Notes: generated from the sequence alone by a model not told the origin. DNA of 64,000 nt from Xanthomarina sp. F2636L (GCF_026410195.1 NZ_JAPMLM010000061.1:62001-126000); one strand, 5' to 3'. Positions 32,854-41,362 are shown, numbered from the stretch's first letter. Made by a program: numbers and translations.

Positions 32854-34311
32854 ATGGCTAGAATAGTTGTTTTAGGTGCTGGTATCTCAGGTCACGTTGC
32901 TGCATCTCATTTAAGAAGAAAACTCTCTAAAGAACACGAAGTGGTCGTGGTGTCACCAAACAGTAATTACCAATGGATACCTTCGAATATTTGGGTGGGA
33001 ATTGGTAGAATGAAATCTAAGCAAATTCTTTTTCCTTTAGCTCCTTTATATAAAAAGAAACATATTGATTTTAAACAAGCTAAAGCAATGACCTTTCATC
33101 CGGAAGGTGATCAAACTGAAAACAAACCTTATGTTTTGGTTGAGTATGTTGTGGGTGATAAAAAAGGCCAGCAAGAAAAAGTAACTTACGACTATTTGAT
33201 AAATGGTACAGGACCCAAATTAAATTTTGAAGCAACTGAGGGATTAATTCCTGGACAAAACAAAGCCTATTCGGTTTGTACCTACACCCATGCAGAACAT
33301 GCCTGGGAAAACTTGGAAGCGTTGATTAAAGAAATGAAGCAGGGTAAAAAGGCTAAGATTCTTATTGGAACGGGTCATGCTAAATCCACTTGTCAAGGGG
33401 CAGCTTTCGAGTATATATTAAATGTAGAACAAGAGTTGCGCAAACACAAAGTCCGTGATATGGCAGAGATTACGTGGATTTCTAATGAATATCAACTAGG
33501 AGATTTTGGAATGGACGGCATGCTTTTAAGCTATAAAGGGATGACTATGAAGTCTCATGAAATGATAGAAATGGTTTTTGAAGACAGAGGGATTAAATGG
33601 ATTCTTGGTTCGGCAGTTAATAAAATAGAAGACGGATTGGCTCATTACGAAAACTTAGACGGCGAATTTAAAACAGAAACTTACGATTTTGCCATGCTTA
33701 TTCCGTCGTTTTCAGGTCATGGTTTTAAAGCATACGACAAAAACGATCAGGATATTACAGAAAAACTCTTTAAAGGTTTTATGATTGTCGATGCAGATTA
33801 TACACCAAGACCTTACGAAGAATGGTCTGTTCAGGATTGGCCAGAAACGTATCAGAATCCTTCATACAATAATATTTTTGCTCCAGGAATTGCTTTTGCA
33901 CCTCCACATGCTATTTCTAAACCTAGAAAAAGTAAAAATGGAACAGATATTACTCCAGCGCCACCTAGAACAGGAATGCCATCAGGAATTACAGCTAAAA
34001 TTGTAGCCGATAATATTATAGATAGTATTAAAAACGGTAAAGAATCCTTAAGTCATAAAGGGTCTATGGGAAATATGGGAGCCGCTTGTATTGCTTCGGC
34101 AGGTTATGGATTGACTTCAGGAAGCGGTGTAAGTATTACAACTTTTCCAATTGTTCCAGATTATAATAAGTACCCAAAAACTCAAGGAAGACAATTAGGT
34201 AAAACCTTTGGCGAAATTGGTTTGGCAGGACATTGGTTAAAACTAACCCTACATTACGCTTTTATTTATAAAGCTAAAATGAAACCATTCTGGTGGTTGC
34301 TACCTGAGTAG
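32854..34311 (+). CDS. sqr: Sulfide:quinone oxidoreductase
   Basis: The 485-residue flavoprotein opens VVLGAGISGHVAASHL (GxGxxG, residues 8-13). Three cysteines, C142 (YSVCTYT), C180 (AKSTCQGAA) and C412 (GAACIAS), sit where SQR carries its redox and sulfur-binding cysteines. The C-terminus has an amphipathic, aromatic segment (HYAFIYKAKMKPFWWLLPE) expected to dip into the membrane. SQR oxidises H2S to sulfane sulfur and passes electrons to quinone. It stands directly after the bd oxidase operon, forming a short H2S-to-O2 chain. The length is at the long end for SQR. Confidence 0.9.
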   Translation: MARIVVLGAGISGHVAASHLRRKLSKEHEVVVVSPNSNYQWIPSNIWVGIGRMKSKQILFPLAPLYKKKHIDFKQAKAMTFHPEGDQTENKPYVLVEYVVGDKKGQQEKVTYDYLINGTGPKLNFEATEGLIPGQNKAYSVCTYTHAEHAWENLEALIKEMKQGKKAKILIGTGHAKSTCQGAAFEYILNVEQELRKHKVRDMAEITWISNEYQLGDFGMDGMLLSYKGMTMKSHEMIEMVFEDRGIKWILGSAVNKIEDGLAHYENLDGEFKTETYDFAMLIPSFSGHGFKAYDKNDQDITEKLFKGFMIVDADYTPRPYEEWSVQDWPETYQNPSYNNIFAPGIAFAPPHAISKPRKSKNGTDITPAPPRTGMPSGITAKIVADNIIDSIKNGKESLSHKGSMGNMGAACIASAGYGLTSGSGVSITTFPIVPDYNKYPKTQGRQLGKTFGEIGLAGHWLKLTLHYAFIYKAKMKPFWWLLPE

Positions 34312-34323
34312 GTAATGGGTAGT

Positions 34324-34358
34324 AGTAGGTAGTAGGTAGTAGGAAGTAGGAAGTAGGT
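34324..34358. repeat. Heptamer tandem repeat AGTAGG(T/A), five copies
   Basis: Five consecutive 7-base units (T, T, A, A, T at the last position) begin 13 bases after the SQR stop. Less regular units precede them. Similar 7-base periodicity occurs at 58084-58139 and 58201-58226. Confidence 0.9.
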
Positions 34359-34385
34359 AGTGAAAAAAACTTAAATAGAAACAAC

Positions 34386-34523
34386 ATGACAGAACGTATT
34401 TCAAAATATCAACGCTTTAAGATGATGAATCCCATTATCCAGTTCTTCAAATACATATACTTGAGTATAAAGGTTTTAGTAATTGTAGCTGGAGGACATG
34501 GAGGCACAAGACAGGTAAACTGA
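34386..34523 (+). CDS. 45-residue putative membrane-associated peptide after SQR
   Basis: The frame from ATG 34386 to TGA 34523 begins MTERISKYQRFKMMNPIIQF, has one hydrophobic stretch (YIYLSIKVLVIVAGG) and ends GGHGGTRQVN. It is basic overall. The stop lies inside the first stem of the structured element that follows. I do not recognise the family. Support comes from the protein-like composition and the position just after SQR; it could still be a chance frame. Confidence 0.45.
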   Translation: MTERISKYQRFKMMNPIIQFFKYIYLSIKVLVIVAGGHGGTRQVN

Positions 34524-34583
34524 TAACCATATTATCAGTGATTTTTGGTTGGTTGAAAGGCATTCTTACGAGTGCCTTTCTCT
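34515..34583 (+). ncRNA. Structured RNA-like element, copy B (with terminator)
   Basis: GTAAACTGA starts a 7-bp stem (CTGATAA 34520-34526 with TTATCAG 34532-34538). The linker TGATTTTTGGTTGGTTG and a terminator hairpin AAAGGCATTC/GAGTGCCTTT (34556-34579) follow. Relative to copy A (18336-18409) one base pair in the first stem changes on both sides (C-G to T-A), so the pairing is kept while the sequence differs. Confidence 0.6.
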
Positions 34584-34586
34584 TTG

Positions 34587-34630
34587 GTAACCTATGTTAC
34601 TTTGCAATAGCCTTTATAATCTTAAATTTG
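34587..34630 (+). promoter_or_regulatory. Island operator-promoter for the RND efflux operon
   Basis: GTAAC-CTAT-GTTAC spans 34587-34600 (centre 34593.5). The exact -7 element TAAATTTG is at 34623-34630, 29.5 bp from the centre. Confidence 0.75.
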
Positions 34631-34651
34631 CATTAATAAACAATTTGATAC

Positions 34652-35965
34652 ATGAAAAAACAGATATATATATTCAGCATTGGATTTTTACTCGCATCGG
34701 TTGCCATACAAGCGCAACAAGTGTTGCCAATAACTAAAGCTGAAGTATTAGCTAAAGTTTCAGATGAAAACAGAGCTATTAAAATTTCTGAACAAGAATA
34801 CTTAGAAGCAAAAGCAGACTATAAACAAACCAATGGGGTGTTTTTACCTAATATTACAGCGTCGCATACAGGGATGGCTACAACAAATCCTTTAATGGCT
34901 TTTGGTTCTAAACTAAATCAAGAGATTTTAACAGCCTCAGATTTTAATCCAGATTTATTAAACAATCCTGGCCAGGTAGAAAATTTTGCCACTCGTTTTG
35001 AAATTCAGCAACCATTAATCAATATGGATGGCATTTATCAACGTAAGGCTGCAAAATCAAAAATGGAAGCTCAGGCTTTAAAAATTGAACGCACATCAGA
35101 CTACTATGCTTTTGAAGTAGAAAAGGCCTATATGCAATTACAATTGGCTTATAAAGGCGTTGATGTACTTGAAAAAGCTTTAGAGACTGCAAATGCAAAT
35201 AAGAAATTGGCAGATAATAGTTTTAAGCAGGGATATCTGCAAAGAGCAGATGTATTATCGGTTGAGGTTCGTGTAAACGAAGTTAAAAATCAGTTACAAT
35301 CTGCTAAGAGTAATGTGGAAAATGCCTCCAATTATTTATCGTTTCTAATGAGTGAGTCTAGCGATGTTATTTATAAGCCATCAGATAGTTTACAAATTGC
35401 ACGTTTCAGCGCTTTAAATTCGGAAACAATTTCAGAAGAACGTTCAGATATTAAAGCAATGAAATTAGCTTCCAAAGCTTATGAAACTATGAACAAAGCA
35501 GATAATATGTCGTTTTTACCAAGACTAAATGCTTTTGGAAGTTATGAATTATACGATGATCAAATTTTTCAGGGAGATGCCAATGGCTATATTTTTGGAG
35601 CCCAATTAAGCTGGACTATTTTAGATGGAACCAAACGTTTTGGAAAAGCACAAAAAAGTAAAGCGGAGTTTGAAAAATCTAAATTACAATACGATCAGTA
35701 TGTTTCTCAAAACCAATTAGAGTTGAATAAAGCAAGACGTATGCTAACAGATGCAGAAAATAGGTTGAATTTAACGAAACTGGCTTTAGAGCAATCTGAA
35801 GAATCATTTAGAATTAGAACCAACAGATATGAAGAAGGTTTAGAGAAAACAACCGATTTGTTATTGTCTGAAACTCAATATTCACAAAAACAATTGGAGT
35901 ATTATCAAACTATTTTCGAATATAATTATGCGCAAGCGTATCTACAATTTTTGACTAAAAACTAA
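34652..35965 (+). CDS. TolC-family outer membrane efflux protein
   Basis: The 437-residue protein has a signal peptide (ending AIQAQ) and two repeats of the long coiled helical hairpin with beta segments typical of TolC. Landmarks are QPLINMDGIYQRKAAKSK and the second-half FGAQLSWTILDGTKRFGKAQ. It forms the outer membrane duct for the adaptor and RND pump encoded next. The upstream GTAAC operator ties the pump to the sulfur island regulator. The exported compound is unknown; sulfur compounds or redox-active metabolites are possible. Confidence 0.9.
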   Translation: MKKQIYIFSIGFLLASVAIQAQQVLPITKAEVLAKVSDENRAIKISEQEYLEAKADYKQTNGVFLPNITASHTGMATTNPLMAFGSKLNQEILTASDFNPDLLNNPGQVENFATRFEIQQPLINMDGIYQRKAAKSKMEAQALKIERTSDYYAFEVEKAYMQLQLAYKGVDVLEKALETANANKKLADNSFKQGYLQRADVLSVEVRVNEVKNQLQSAKSNVENASNYLSFLMSESSDVIYKPSDSLQIARFSALNSETISEERSDIKAMKLASKAYETMNKADNMSFLPRLNAFGSYELYDDQIFQGDANGYIFGAQLSWTILDGTKRFGKAQKSKAEFEKSKLQYDQYVSQNQLELNKARRMLTDAENRLNLTKLALEQSEESFRIRTNRYEEGLEKTTDLLLSETQYSQKQLEYYQTIFEYNYAQAYLQFLTKN

Positions 35966-36016
35966 TTAACAAACTAAAAACTTACTTTTCAAGGAAAGGA
36001 TATAAATACGAAATCA

Positions 36017-37096
36017 ATGAAAAAATATACGTACATAGTAACAATAATAGCAGCATCACTCTTTATGGCAAGCTGTGGAGGTGAAGACAAAAAGGTAGCC
36101 GTAGATAATTCTCCTGCAATTAAGGTAGAAGTGAGCCAGGTTGCCGAGGCAAACAATAATCCATTTTTAGCTGTTAGTGGTACAATTCAATCTGTTAATA
36201 GTGCTGATTTAAGCACTAGAATGATGGGATATGTAACTAAAGTGCATGTAAATGTTGGCGATAAAGTAACTAAAGGACAATTATTAGTTGCTATTAACAA
36301 CACCGATTTACAAGCAAAACGTGCTCAGGTAGATGCAGGAATAACAGAAGCTACTGCTGCTTTTAACAATGCACAAAAGGACTATAAACGTTTTGAAAGT
36401 TTGTTTGCAAGTAATTCTGCTTCACAAAAAGAGTTAGATGATATCATAGCTAATTTTGAAATGGCAAAAGCGCGTTTAGAAGCAGCCAAACAAATGAAAA
36501 ACGAAGTGAATGCACAATTTGCATATTCTAATATTACAGCGCCATTTGCTGGAGTTGTTACCTCTAAAAATGTGAAAGAAGGAGATATGGCAAATCCAGG
36601 ACAACCATTAATTTCAGTAGAATCTCCAGGGGATTTTGAAGTTATGGCAATGGTTCCAGAAACTGAAATTTCTCAAATTAAGAATGATATTGAAGTTACT
36701 GTTTTGGTTAAGTCGATCAATCAAACTTTAAAAGGAAAAGTGACTGAAGTAAGTAGTTCAGCAAAGAATACCGGAGGACAGTATTTGGTGAAAATAGCTT
36801 TGGATAAAACGGATGCTAACATTTTATCAGGCATGTTTGTAACGGTTCAATTTCCTATAGAGAAAAAATCAACTACCAATATTGTTTTAATCCCTACAGA
36901 TGCTATTATAACTAATGGTCAGCTATCAGGTGTTTACACAGTTAGTCAGAGTAATACAGCTTTATTGCGTTGGTTGCGATTAGGTAGAACCTATGGCAAT
37001 CAGGTTGAGGTTTTATCTGGCTTATCGGCAGATGAAGCTTATATCGTCTCAGCCGAAGGAAAATTGTTTAACGGAGCAAAAATAAGTGTTCAGTAA
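36017..37096 (+). CDS. RND efflux periplasmic adaptor (membrane fusion protein), lipoprotein
   Basis: The 359-residue protein has a lipoprotein signal (ASLFMASCGGED). The lipoyl/barrel-sandwich halves are VTKVHVNVGDKVTKGQLLV and ITAPFAGVVTSKNVKEGDMA, with a helical hairpin between and a beta-barrel plus membrane-proximal domain after. It links the RND pump to TolC in the periplasm. It lies 51 bases after the TolC gene in the same operon. The length is usual. Confidence 0.92.
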   Translation: MKKYTYIVTIIAASLFMASCGGEDKKVAVDNSPAIKVEVSQVAEANNNPFLAVSGTIQSVNSADLSTRMMGYVTKVHVNVGDKVTKGQLLVAINNTDLQAKRAQVDAGITEATAAFNNAQKDYKRFESLFASNSASQKELDDIIANFEMAKARLEAAKQMKNEVNAQFAYSNITAPFAGVVTSKNVKEGDMANPGQPLISVESPGDFEVMAMVPETEISQIKNDIEVTVLVKSINQTLKGKVTEVSSSAKNTGGQYLVKIALDKTDANILSGMFVTVQFPIEKKSTTNIVLIPTDAIITNGQLSGVYTVSQSNTALLRWLRLGRTYGNQVEVLSGLSADEAYIVSAEGKLFNGAKISVQ

Positions 37097-37201
37097 AACA
37101 AAGTTGTTTTTAGTTTGAGATAATATTTCAAACAATAAAATAAGTATTAATTAAAAAACCACCCATTAAAGTTCTATCATTTGGGACTAAGGGGCAAATA
37201 T

Positions 37202-40200
37202 ATGAAAGAAGGTATCGCAGGGAAAATCGCAAAAATCTTTATACAGTCTAAGCTTACAGTGCTTTTAATGATTGTATTTATGGTTGTTGGTGTGTACAGT
37301 TCATTTTTAATTCCACGAGAAGAAGAACCACAAATTGATGTGCCAATGGCAGATATTTTTGTTGGGTATCCAGGAGCAAGTCCTACAGAAGTGGAATCTC
37401 GTGTTATCAAACCTTTAGAGAAATTAATCTCTAATATTAAAGGAGTAGAGTATGTGTATTCTACTTCTATGAAGGAACAAGGCATGGTCATTGTTCAATT
37501 TTATGTAGGTGAAGATATTGAGCGTTCATTTGTAAAACTGTACAACGAAATCAATAAGCACATGGATCAAATGCCTCAAGGGGTTACGTTTCCATTAGTA
37601 AAAACACGTGCAATTGACGATGTACCCATGTTGGGGCTCACCTTGTGGAGTGAAAATTACGACGATTACCAATTAGGCCAAATGGCTGAAGAGTTAGAAA
37701 ACGAAATTAAAAAAGTGAATGATGTGTCTATGACGCATAAAATTGGAGGCAGAGACCGCCAATTGCGTGTGGTTTTAGATAAAGATAAATTGGCTGCATC
37801 TGGTTTGGATTTCCTATCGGTTTCTGAAATGATTAAAGCTAATAACAGTCAGTTAAGCTCTGGAAGTTTTGATAAGAACGATACCGAATTCCTTGTAAAC
37901 ACTGGAAAGTTTTTAGAAACAGTTACAGATGTTGAGAATCTGGTAGTGGGTGTACATAAAAATCAGCCTATCTATTTAAAACAAGTAGCAACTATTCTTG
38001 ATGGTCCGGAAGTTCCACAAAACTATGTGAGTTTAGGATTTGGAAAAGGAAGTGTAAAATCGGCTGATTATAAATCGGAGTATCCTGCTGTAACTATCTC
38101 TGTTGCAAAACGGAAAGGTGCCGATGCCATGAAAATTTCGGAAGTGATTATAGATAAAGTGGAACATTTACGTAGCTCTTTAATTCCAGACGATGTACAT
38201 GTAGAAATAACCAGAAACTATGGAGAAACAGCATCTCATAAGGTTTCAGAGTTATTGTGGCATTTAATTGGTTCTATCTTTGCTGTAACACTTGTTGTTA
38301 TGCTAGCCATGGGTTGGCGAGGTGGTTTGGTTGTGTTTTTATCCGTGCCAATTACTTTTGCCCTGACCTTGTTGAGCTATTATATGATGGATTATACGCT
38401 AAACCGAATTACTTTATTCGCATTGGTATTTGTAACAGGTATTGTAGTTGACGACTCCATTATTATTGCCGAAAATATGCATAGGCATTTTAAAATGAAA
38501 CGCTTGCCTTTTAAACAGGCTGCTTTATATGCTATTAACGAAGTTGGAAACCCAACTATTTTAGCAACATTTACGGTTATTGCTTCAGTATTACCAATGG
38601 CTTTCGTGTCTGGTTTAATGGGACCTTATATGGCTCCAATGCCGATTGGTGCATCCATTGCAATGATTCTTTCGTTATTTGTAGCCTTAACTATAACACC
38701 ATATTTAGGATATATTTTCTTAAGAGAAAAAGATAAAAAGGGACAGCCTGAAAAAGTTGAAAAACCCTTAGAGGAGACGTTTATCTATCGTGTTTACAAT
38801 AAGTTTGAACGTCCATTAATGGAAAATAAAACAAAACGTTGGGTGTTTTTAGGAGGAACTTTTGCCATCTTAATGGGAACAATGTCATTGTTTTTCACCA
38901 ATTCGGTTGCCGTAAAAATGCTGCCTTTCGATAATAAAAATGAATTTCAAGTTGTGATAGATATGCCGGAAGGCACCACCTTAGAGCGAACAGGGGTAGT
39001 AGCGCAAGAAATTGCTCAATACTTAACTACGCGTCCAGAAGTGGTCAACTATCAGAATTATGTGGGGACTTCAGCACCTATTACTTTTAATGGATTGGTT
39101 CGTCATTACGATTTACGTGGAGGAAGCAATATGGCAGATATTCAAGTAAATTTAATAGGTAAGGGAGAGCGTTCTGCTCAAAGCCATGATATTGCTAAAT
39201 TATTACGTCTGGATATTCAAAAGATTGCAGCCAAATACAATGCCAACGTAAAATTAGTTGAGGTGCCACCAGGACCTCCGGTATTATCGACCATTGTTGC
39301 AGAAGTGTATGGCCCAGATTATAATGAGCAGATTAAGATTGCAGATCAAATTCAAAACATTCTTAGGCATACAGACGATGTGGTGGATATTGATTGGATG
39401 GTTGAAGACGACCAAACAGAATATCAATTCGAAATTAATAAGGAGAAAGCTATGCTTTATGGTGTTGCACCACAGCAAATTGCTTATACCATGAATATGG
39501 CCTTATCCAATAGAGCTATCACCACTTTATATGATGAAAATGCGAGTAATCAGGTAGGTTTGGTATTGGCTTTAGATGAAAAGGAAAAATCAACGCTTAC
39601 AGATATTTCGCAGTTAAAAGTGAAATCTAAGCAAGGCAATATGGTACCAATTGCAGATCTGGTAACTATAAATGAAACAACAAGCGCAAAAAGTATTTAT
39701 AGAAAAAACCAAAAACGTGTGGTTTATGTTTTGGCTGATATGGCTGGAGAATTAGAAAGTCCTGCCTATGCTATTTTGGGCATGGAGGAGAAATTAAAAG
39801 ACATTCCTTTGCCACAAGGCTATGAATTGAATGAATTGTATTTAGGACAACCAGATTTTGAAGATGATTATACGGTAAAATGGGATGGCGAATGGCAAAT
39901 TACACTTGAAGTATTTAGAGATTTAGGAATCGCCTTTTTAGGTGCTATTATTCTAATCTACATCTTAATTGTAGGTTGGTTCCAAAACTTTAAAGCTCCA
40001 ATTGTTATGATGGTAGCTATACCATTATCCTTAATAGGAATTATTTTAGGTCACTGGATTATGGGCGCCTTCTTTACCGCAACATCATTTATTGGTATGA
40101 TTGCTTTGGCAGGAATTATGGTTCGAAACTCGGTGTTATTAATTGACTTTATAAATCTTCGTACAGCCGAAGGGGTGCCTCTTAAGCAAGCAGCTATTGA

Positions 40201-40396
40201 AGCCGGAGCCGTTAGAACAACCCCTATTTTATTAACAGCAGGAACGGTTGTTATTGGAGCTTTCGTGATTTTATTCGATCCAATCTTCCAGGGATTAGCT
40301 ATTTCGTTAATGGGGGGTACTATTGTTTCAACCGTATTAACCTTGTTGGTTGTGCCATTGGTGTATTATATGATTGAAAAGAAGAATTATAAATAA
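37202..40396 (+). CDS. RND family efflux permease
   Basis: The 1064-residue protein, from ATG 37202 (preceded by AGGGG, a good ribosome site; the TTG seven codons upstream is less likely), has twelve membrane helices and two large periplasmic loops. Landmarks: IPREEEPQIDVPMADIFVGY near the N-terminus, VVDDSIIIAENM in helix 4 (the Asp pair used in proton coupling), and GIMVRNSVLLIDFIN in the second half. It belongs to the broad AcrB/hydrophobe-heavy metal group. The substrate cannot be assigned; it is not a typical CusA by motif. Confidence 0.92.
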   Translation: MKEGIAGKIAKIFIQSKLTVLLMIVFMVVGVYSSFLIPREEEPQIDVPMADIFVGYPGASPTEVESRVIKPLEKLISNIKGVEYVYSTSMKEQGMVIVQFYVGEDIERSFVKLYNEINKHMDQMPQGVTFPLVKTRAIDDVPMLGLTLWSENYDDYQLGQMAEELENEIKKVNDVSMTHKIGGRDRQLRVVLDKDKLAASGLDFLSVSEMIKANNSQLSSGSFDKNDTEFLVNTGKFLETVTDVENLVVGVHKNQPIYLKQVATILDGPEVPQNYVSLGFGKGSVKSADYKSEYPAVTISVAKRKGADAMKISEVIIDKVEHLRSSLIPDDVHVEITRNYGETASHKVSELLWHLIGSIFAVTLVVMLAMGWRGGLVVFLSVPITFALTLLSYYMMDYTLNRITLFALVFVTGIVVDDSIIIAENMHRHFKMKRLPFKQAALYAINEVGNPTILATFTVIASVLPMAFVSGLMGPYMAPMPIGASIAMILSLFVALTITPYLGYIFLREKDKKGQPEKVEKPLEETFIYRVYNKFERPLMENKTKRWVFLGGTFAILMGTMSLFFTNSVAVKMLPFDNKNEFQVVIDMPEGTTLERTGVVAQEIAQYLTTRPEVVNYQNYVGTSAPITFNGLVRHYDLRGGSNMADIQVNLIGKGERSAQSHDIAKLLRLDIQKIAAKYNANVKLVEVPPGPPVLSTIVAEVYGPDYNEQIKIADQIQNILRHTDDVVDIDWMVEDDQTEYQFEINKEKAMLYGVAPQQIAYTMNMALSNRAITTLYDENASNQVGLVLALDEKEKSTLTDISQLKVKSKQGNMVPIADLVTINETTSAKSIYRKNQKRVVYVLADMAGELESPAYAILGMEEKLKDIPLPQGYELNELYLGQPDFEDDYTVKWDGEWQITLEVFRDLGIAFLGAIILIYILIVGWFQNFKAPIVMMVAIPLSLIGIILGHWIMGAFFTATSFIGMIALAGIMVRNSVLLIDFINLRTAEGVPLKQAAIEAGAVRTTPILLTAGTVVIGAFVILFDPIFQGLAISLMGGTIVSTVLTLLVVPLVYYMIEKKNYK

Positions 40397-40406
40397 AAGA
40401 TAGCAT

Positions 40407-40712
40407 ATGAAATTAGTTATAGTTACCTCAGTCGAAGAATTTCAAAAAGATATTTTGAGACTTTTTAAAGATGCCGATATCCATAATTTTAGTAGTTCGG
40501 AAATTGATGGGTACAAAAACGGATCTTCCTTATTAATGGCTACCAGCTGGTTTCCAAGTGTGAAAGGAGGAAATGAATCCAGCTTATTCTTCTCGTTTAC
40601 AGAAGATGAAAAGATTGATACTTTATTCAGTTTAATAAAAGAGTTTAATTCAAATGTAGAAACTAATAACGCTGTAAGAGCAGTTGTGGTTCCAATTGAA
40701 AGACATGTATAA
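40407..40712 (+). CDS. PII-like / DUF3240-type small protein
   Basis: This 101-residue soluble protein has a ferredoxin-like pattern (MKLVIVTSVEEFQKDILRLF, then LFSLIKEFNSNVETNNAVRA, ending VVVPIERHV). The last segment resembles the C-terminal strand of PII-like proteins. PII-like DUF3240 proteins are known next to RND metal efflux pumps. The gene begins ten bases after the RND permease and so is probably a regulator or sensor of that pump. The fold call is from pattern, not from a strong motif. Confidence 0.65.
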   Translation: MKLVIVTSVEEFQKDILRLFKDADIHNFSSSEIDGYKNGSSLLMATSWFPSVKGGNESSLFFSFTEDEKIDTLFSLIKEFNSNVETNNAVRAVVVPIERHV

Positions 40713-40730
40713 ATTTAAAAATTAGAAAAA

Positions 40731-40940
40731 ATGTTAAATACGTATTTTAGAGTGATAGTAGGTACCATGGTACTTTTAAGTGTTGTTTTAACTGTTTACG
40801 TAAATCCAAATTGGATGTGGTTTACAGTATTTATTGGAGTGAATTTAATCCAATCGGCCTTTACAAAATGGTGTTTATTGGAAACGATTCTCATAAAGTT
40901 GGGTATAAAAAAAGGTGAAGCTAGTTGTTCTGTTAAATAA
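40731..40940 (+). CDS. DUF2892 membrane protein (YgaP-like)
   Basis: The 69-residue protein has two hydrophobic segments. The family core is FIGVNLIQSAFTKWCLLETI with a conserved Cys, followed by LIKLGIKKGEASCSVK. DUF2892 forms the membrane part of YgaP rhodanese and commonly accompanies sulfide-handling genes in bacteria. It lies 18 bases after the PII-like gene at the end of the RND operon. A role in moving sulfur species across the membrane is suggested by family context only. Confidence 0.85.
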   Translation: MLNTYFRVIVGTMVLLSVVLTVYVNPNWMWFTVFIGVNLIQSAFTKWCLLETILIKLGIKKGEASCSVK

Positions 40941-41023
40941 TTGAAACTGTCTCATTAAAAAGTGTAACATTTTTAATGATTGTGCGTCATATTAATACAT
41001 CAATCATTCAAAATTACACCATC

Positions 41024-41362
41024 ATGAGAAAAGACAATCAGTTAATAGTTATCACACATTTAAGTCAGTTATTGACTTTTGTTACAGGATTTGGAGGCCT
41101 TATCGTTCCTCTTATTTTATGGGCTACACAGAAAGACAAAGTGCTTGAAATGGACGAACAAGGAAAACGAATTATTAACTTTCAGTTAAGCATGCTTATC
41201 TATGCTATTATTTGTATTCCTGCCATTATATTATTAGGATTAGGCATTATAGGTTTGATTGTTATTGGTTTTATTTCATTAATATTTCCAATAATTAATG
41301 CTATTAAAGCCAACAATGGCGAATCTCCATCATACCCTTTATCTTTTAATTTTATTAGTTAG
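41024..41362 (+). CDS. DUF4870 membrane protein
   Basis: From ATG 41024 (MRKDNQLIVITHLSQLLTFV) the 112-residue product shows the DUF4870/TMEM-like pattern. It has an HLSQL N-terminal helix, PLILWATQKDK, a QGKRIINFQLSMLIYAI helix and a C-terminal hydrophobic helix with the IFPIINAIKANNGES tail. An in-frame upstream ATG at 40976 would add 16 polar residues not typical of the family. Function unknown. It is followed by a terminator. Confidence 0.82.
   Translation: MRKDNQLIVITHLSQLLTFVTGFGGLIVPLILWATQKDKVLEMDEQGKRIINFQLSMLIYAIICIPAIILLGLGIIGLIVIGFISLIFPIINAIKANNGESPSYPLSFNFIS

Noticed and set aside
34324-34358. Possible CRISPR or mobile-element repeat
   Set aside because: Units are only seven bases, directly adjacent, without spacers or cas genes.
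13216-40940. Recently acquired genomic island or prophage
   Set aside because: No integrase, transposase, tRNA target or flanking direct repeats were seen, and base composition looks like the surroundings by eye. A measured composition profile could change this.
40963-40978. TGTAAC followed by TTAATG, a possible further island operator before the DUF4870 gene
   Set aside because: The right half does not match GTTACA and there is no -7-like element 29.5 bp downstream.
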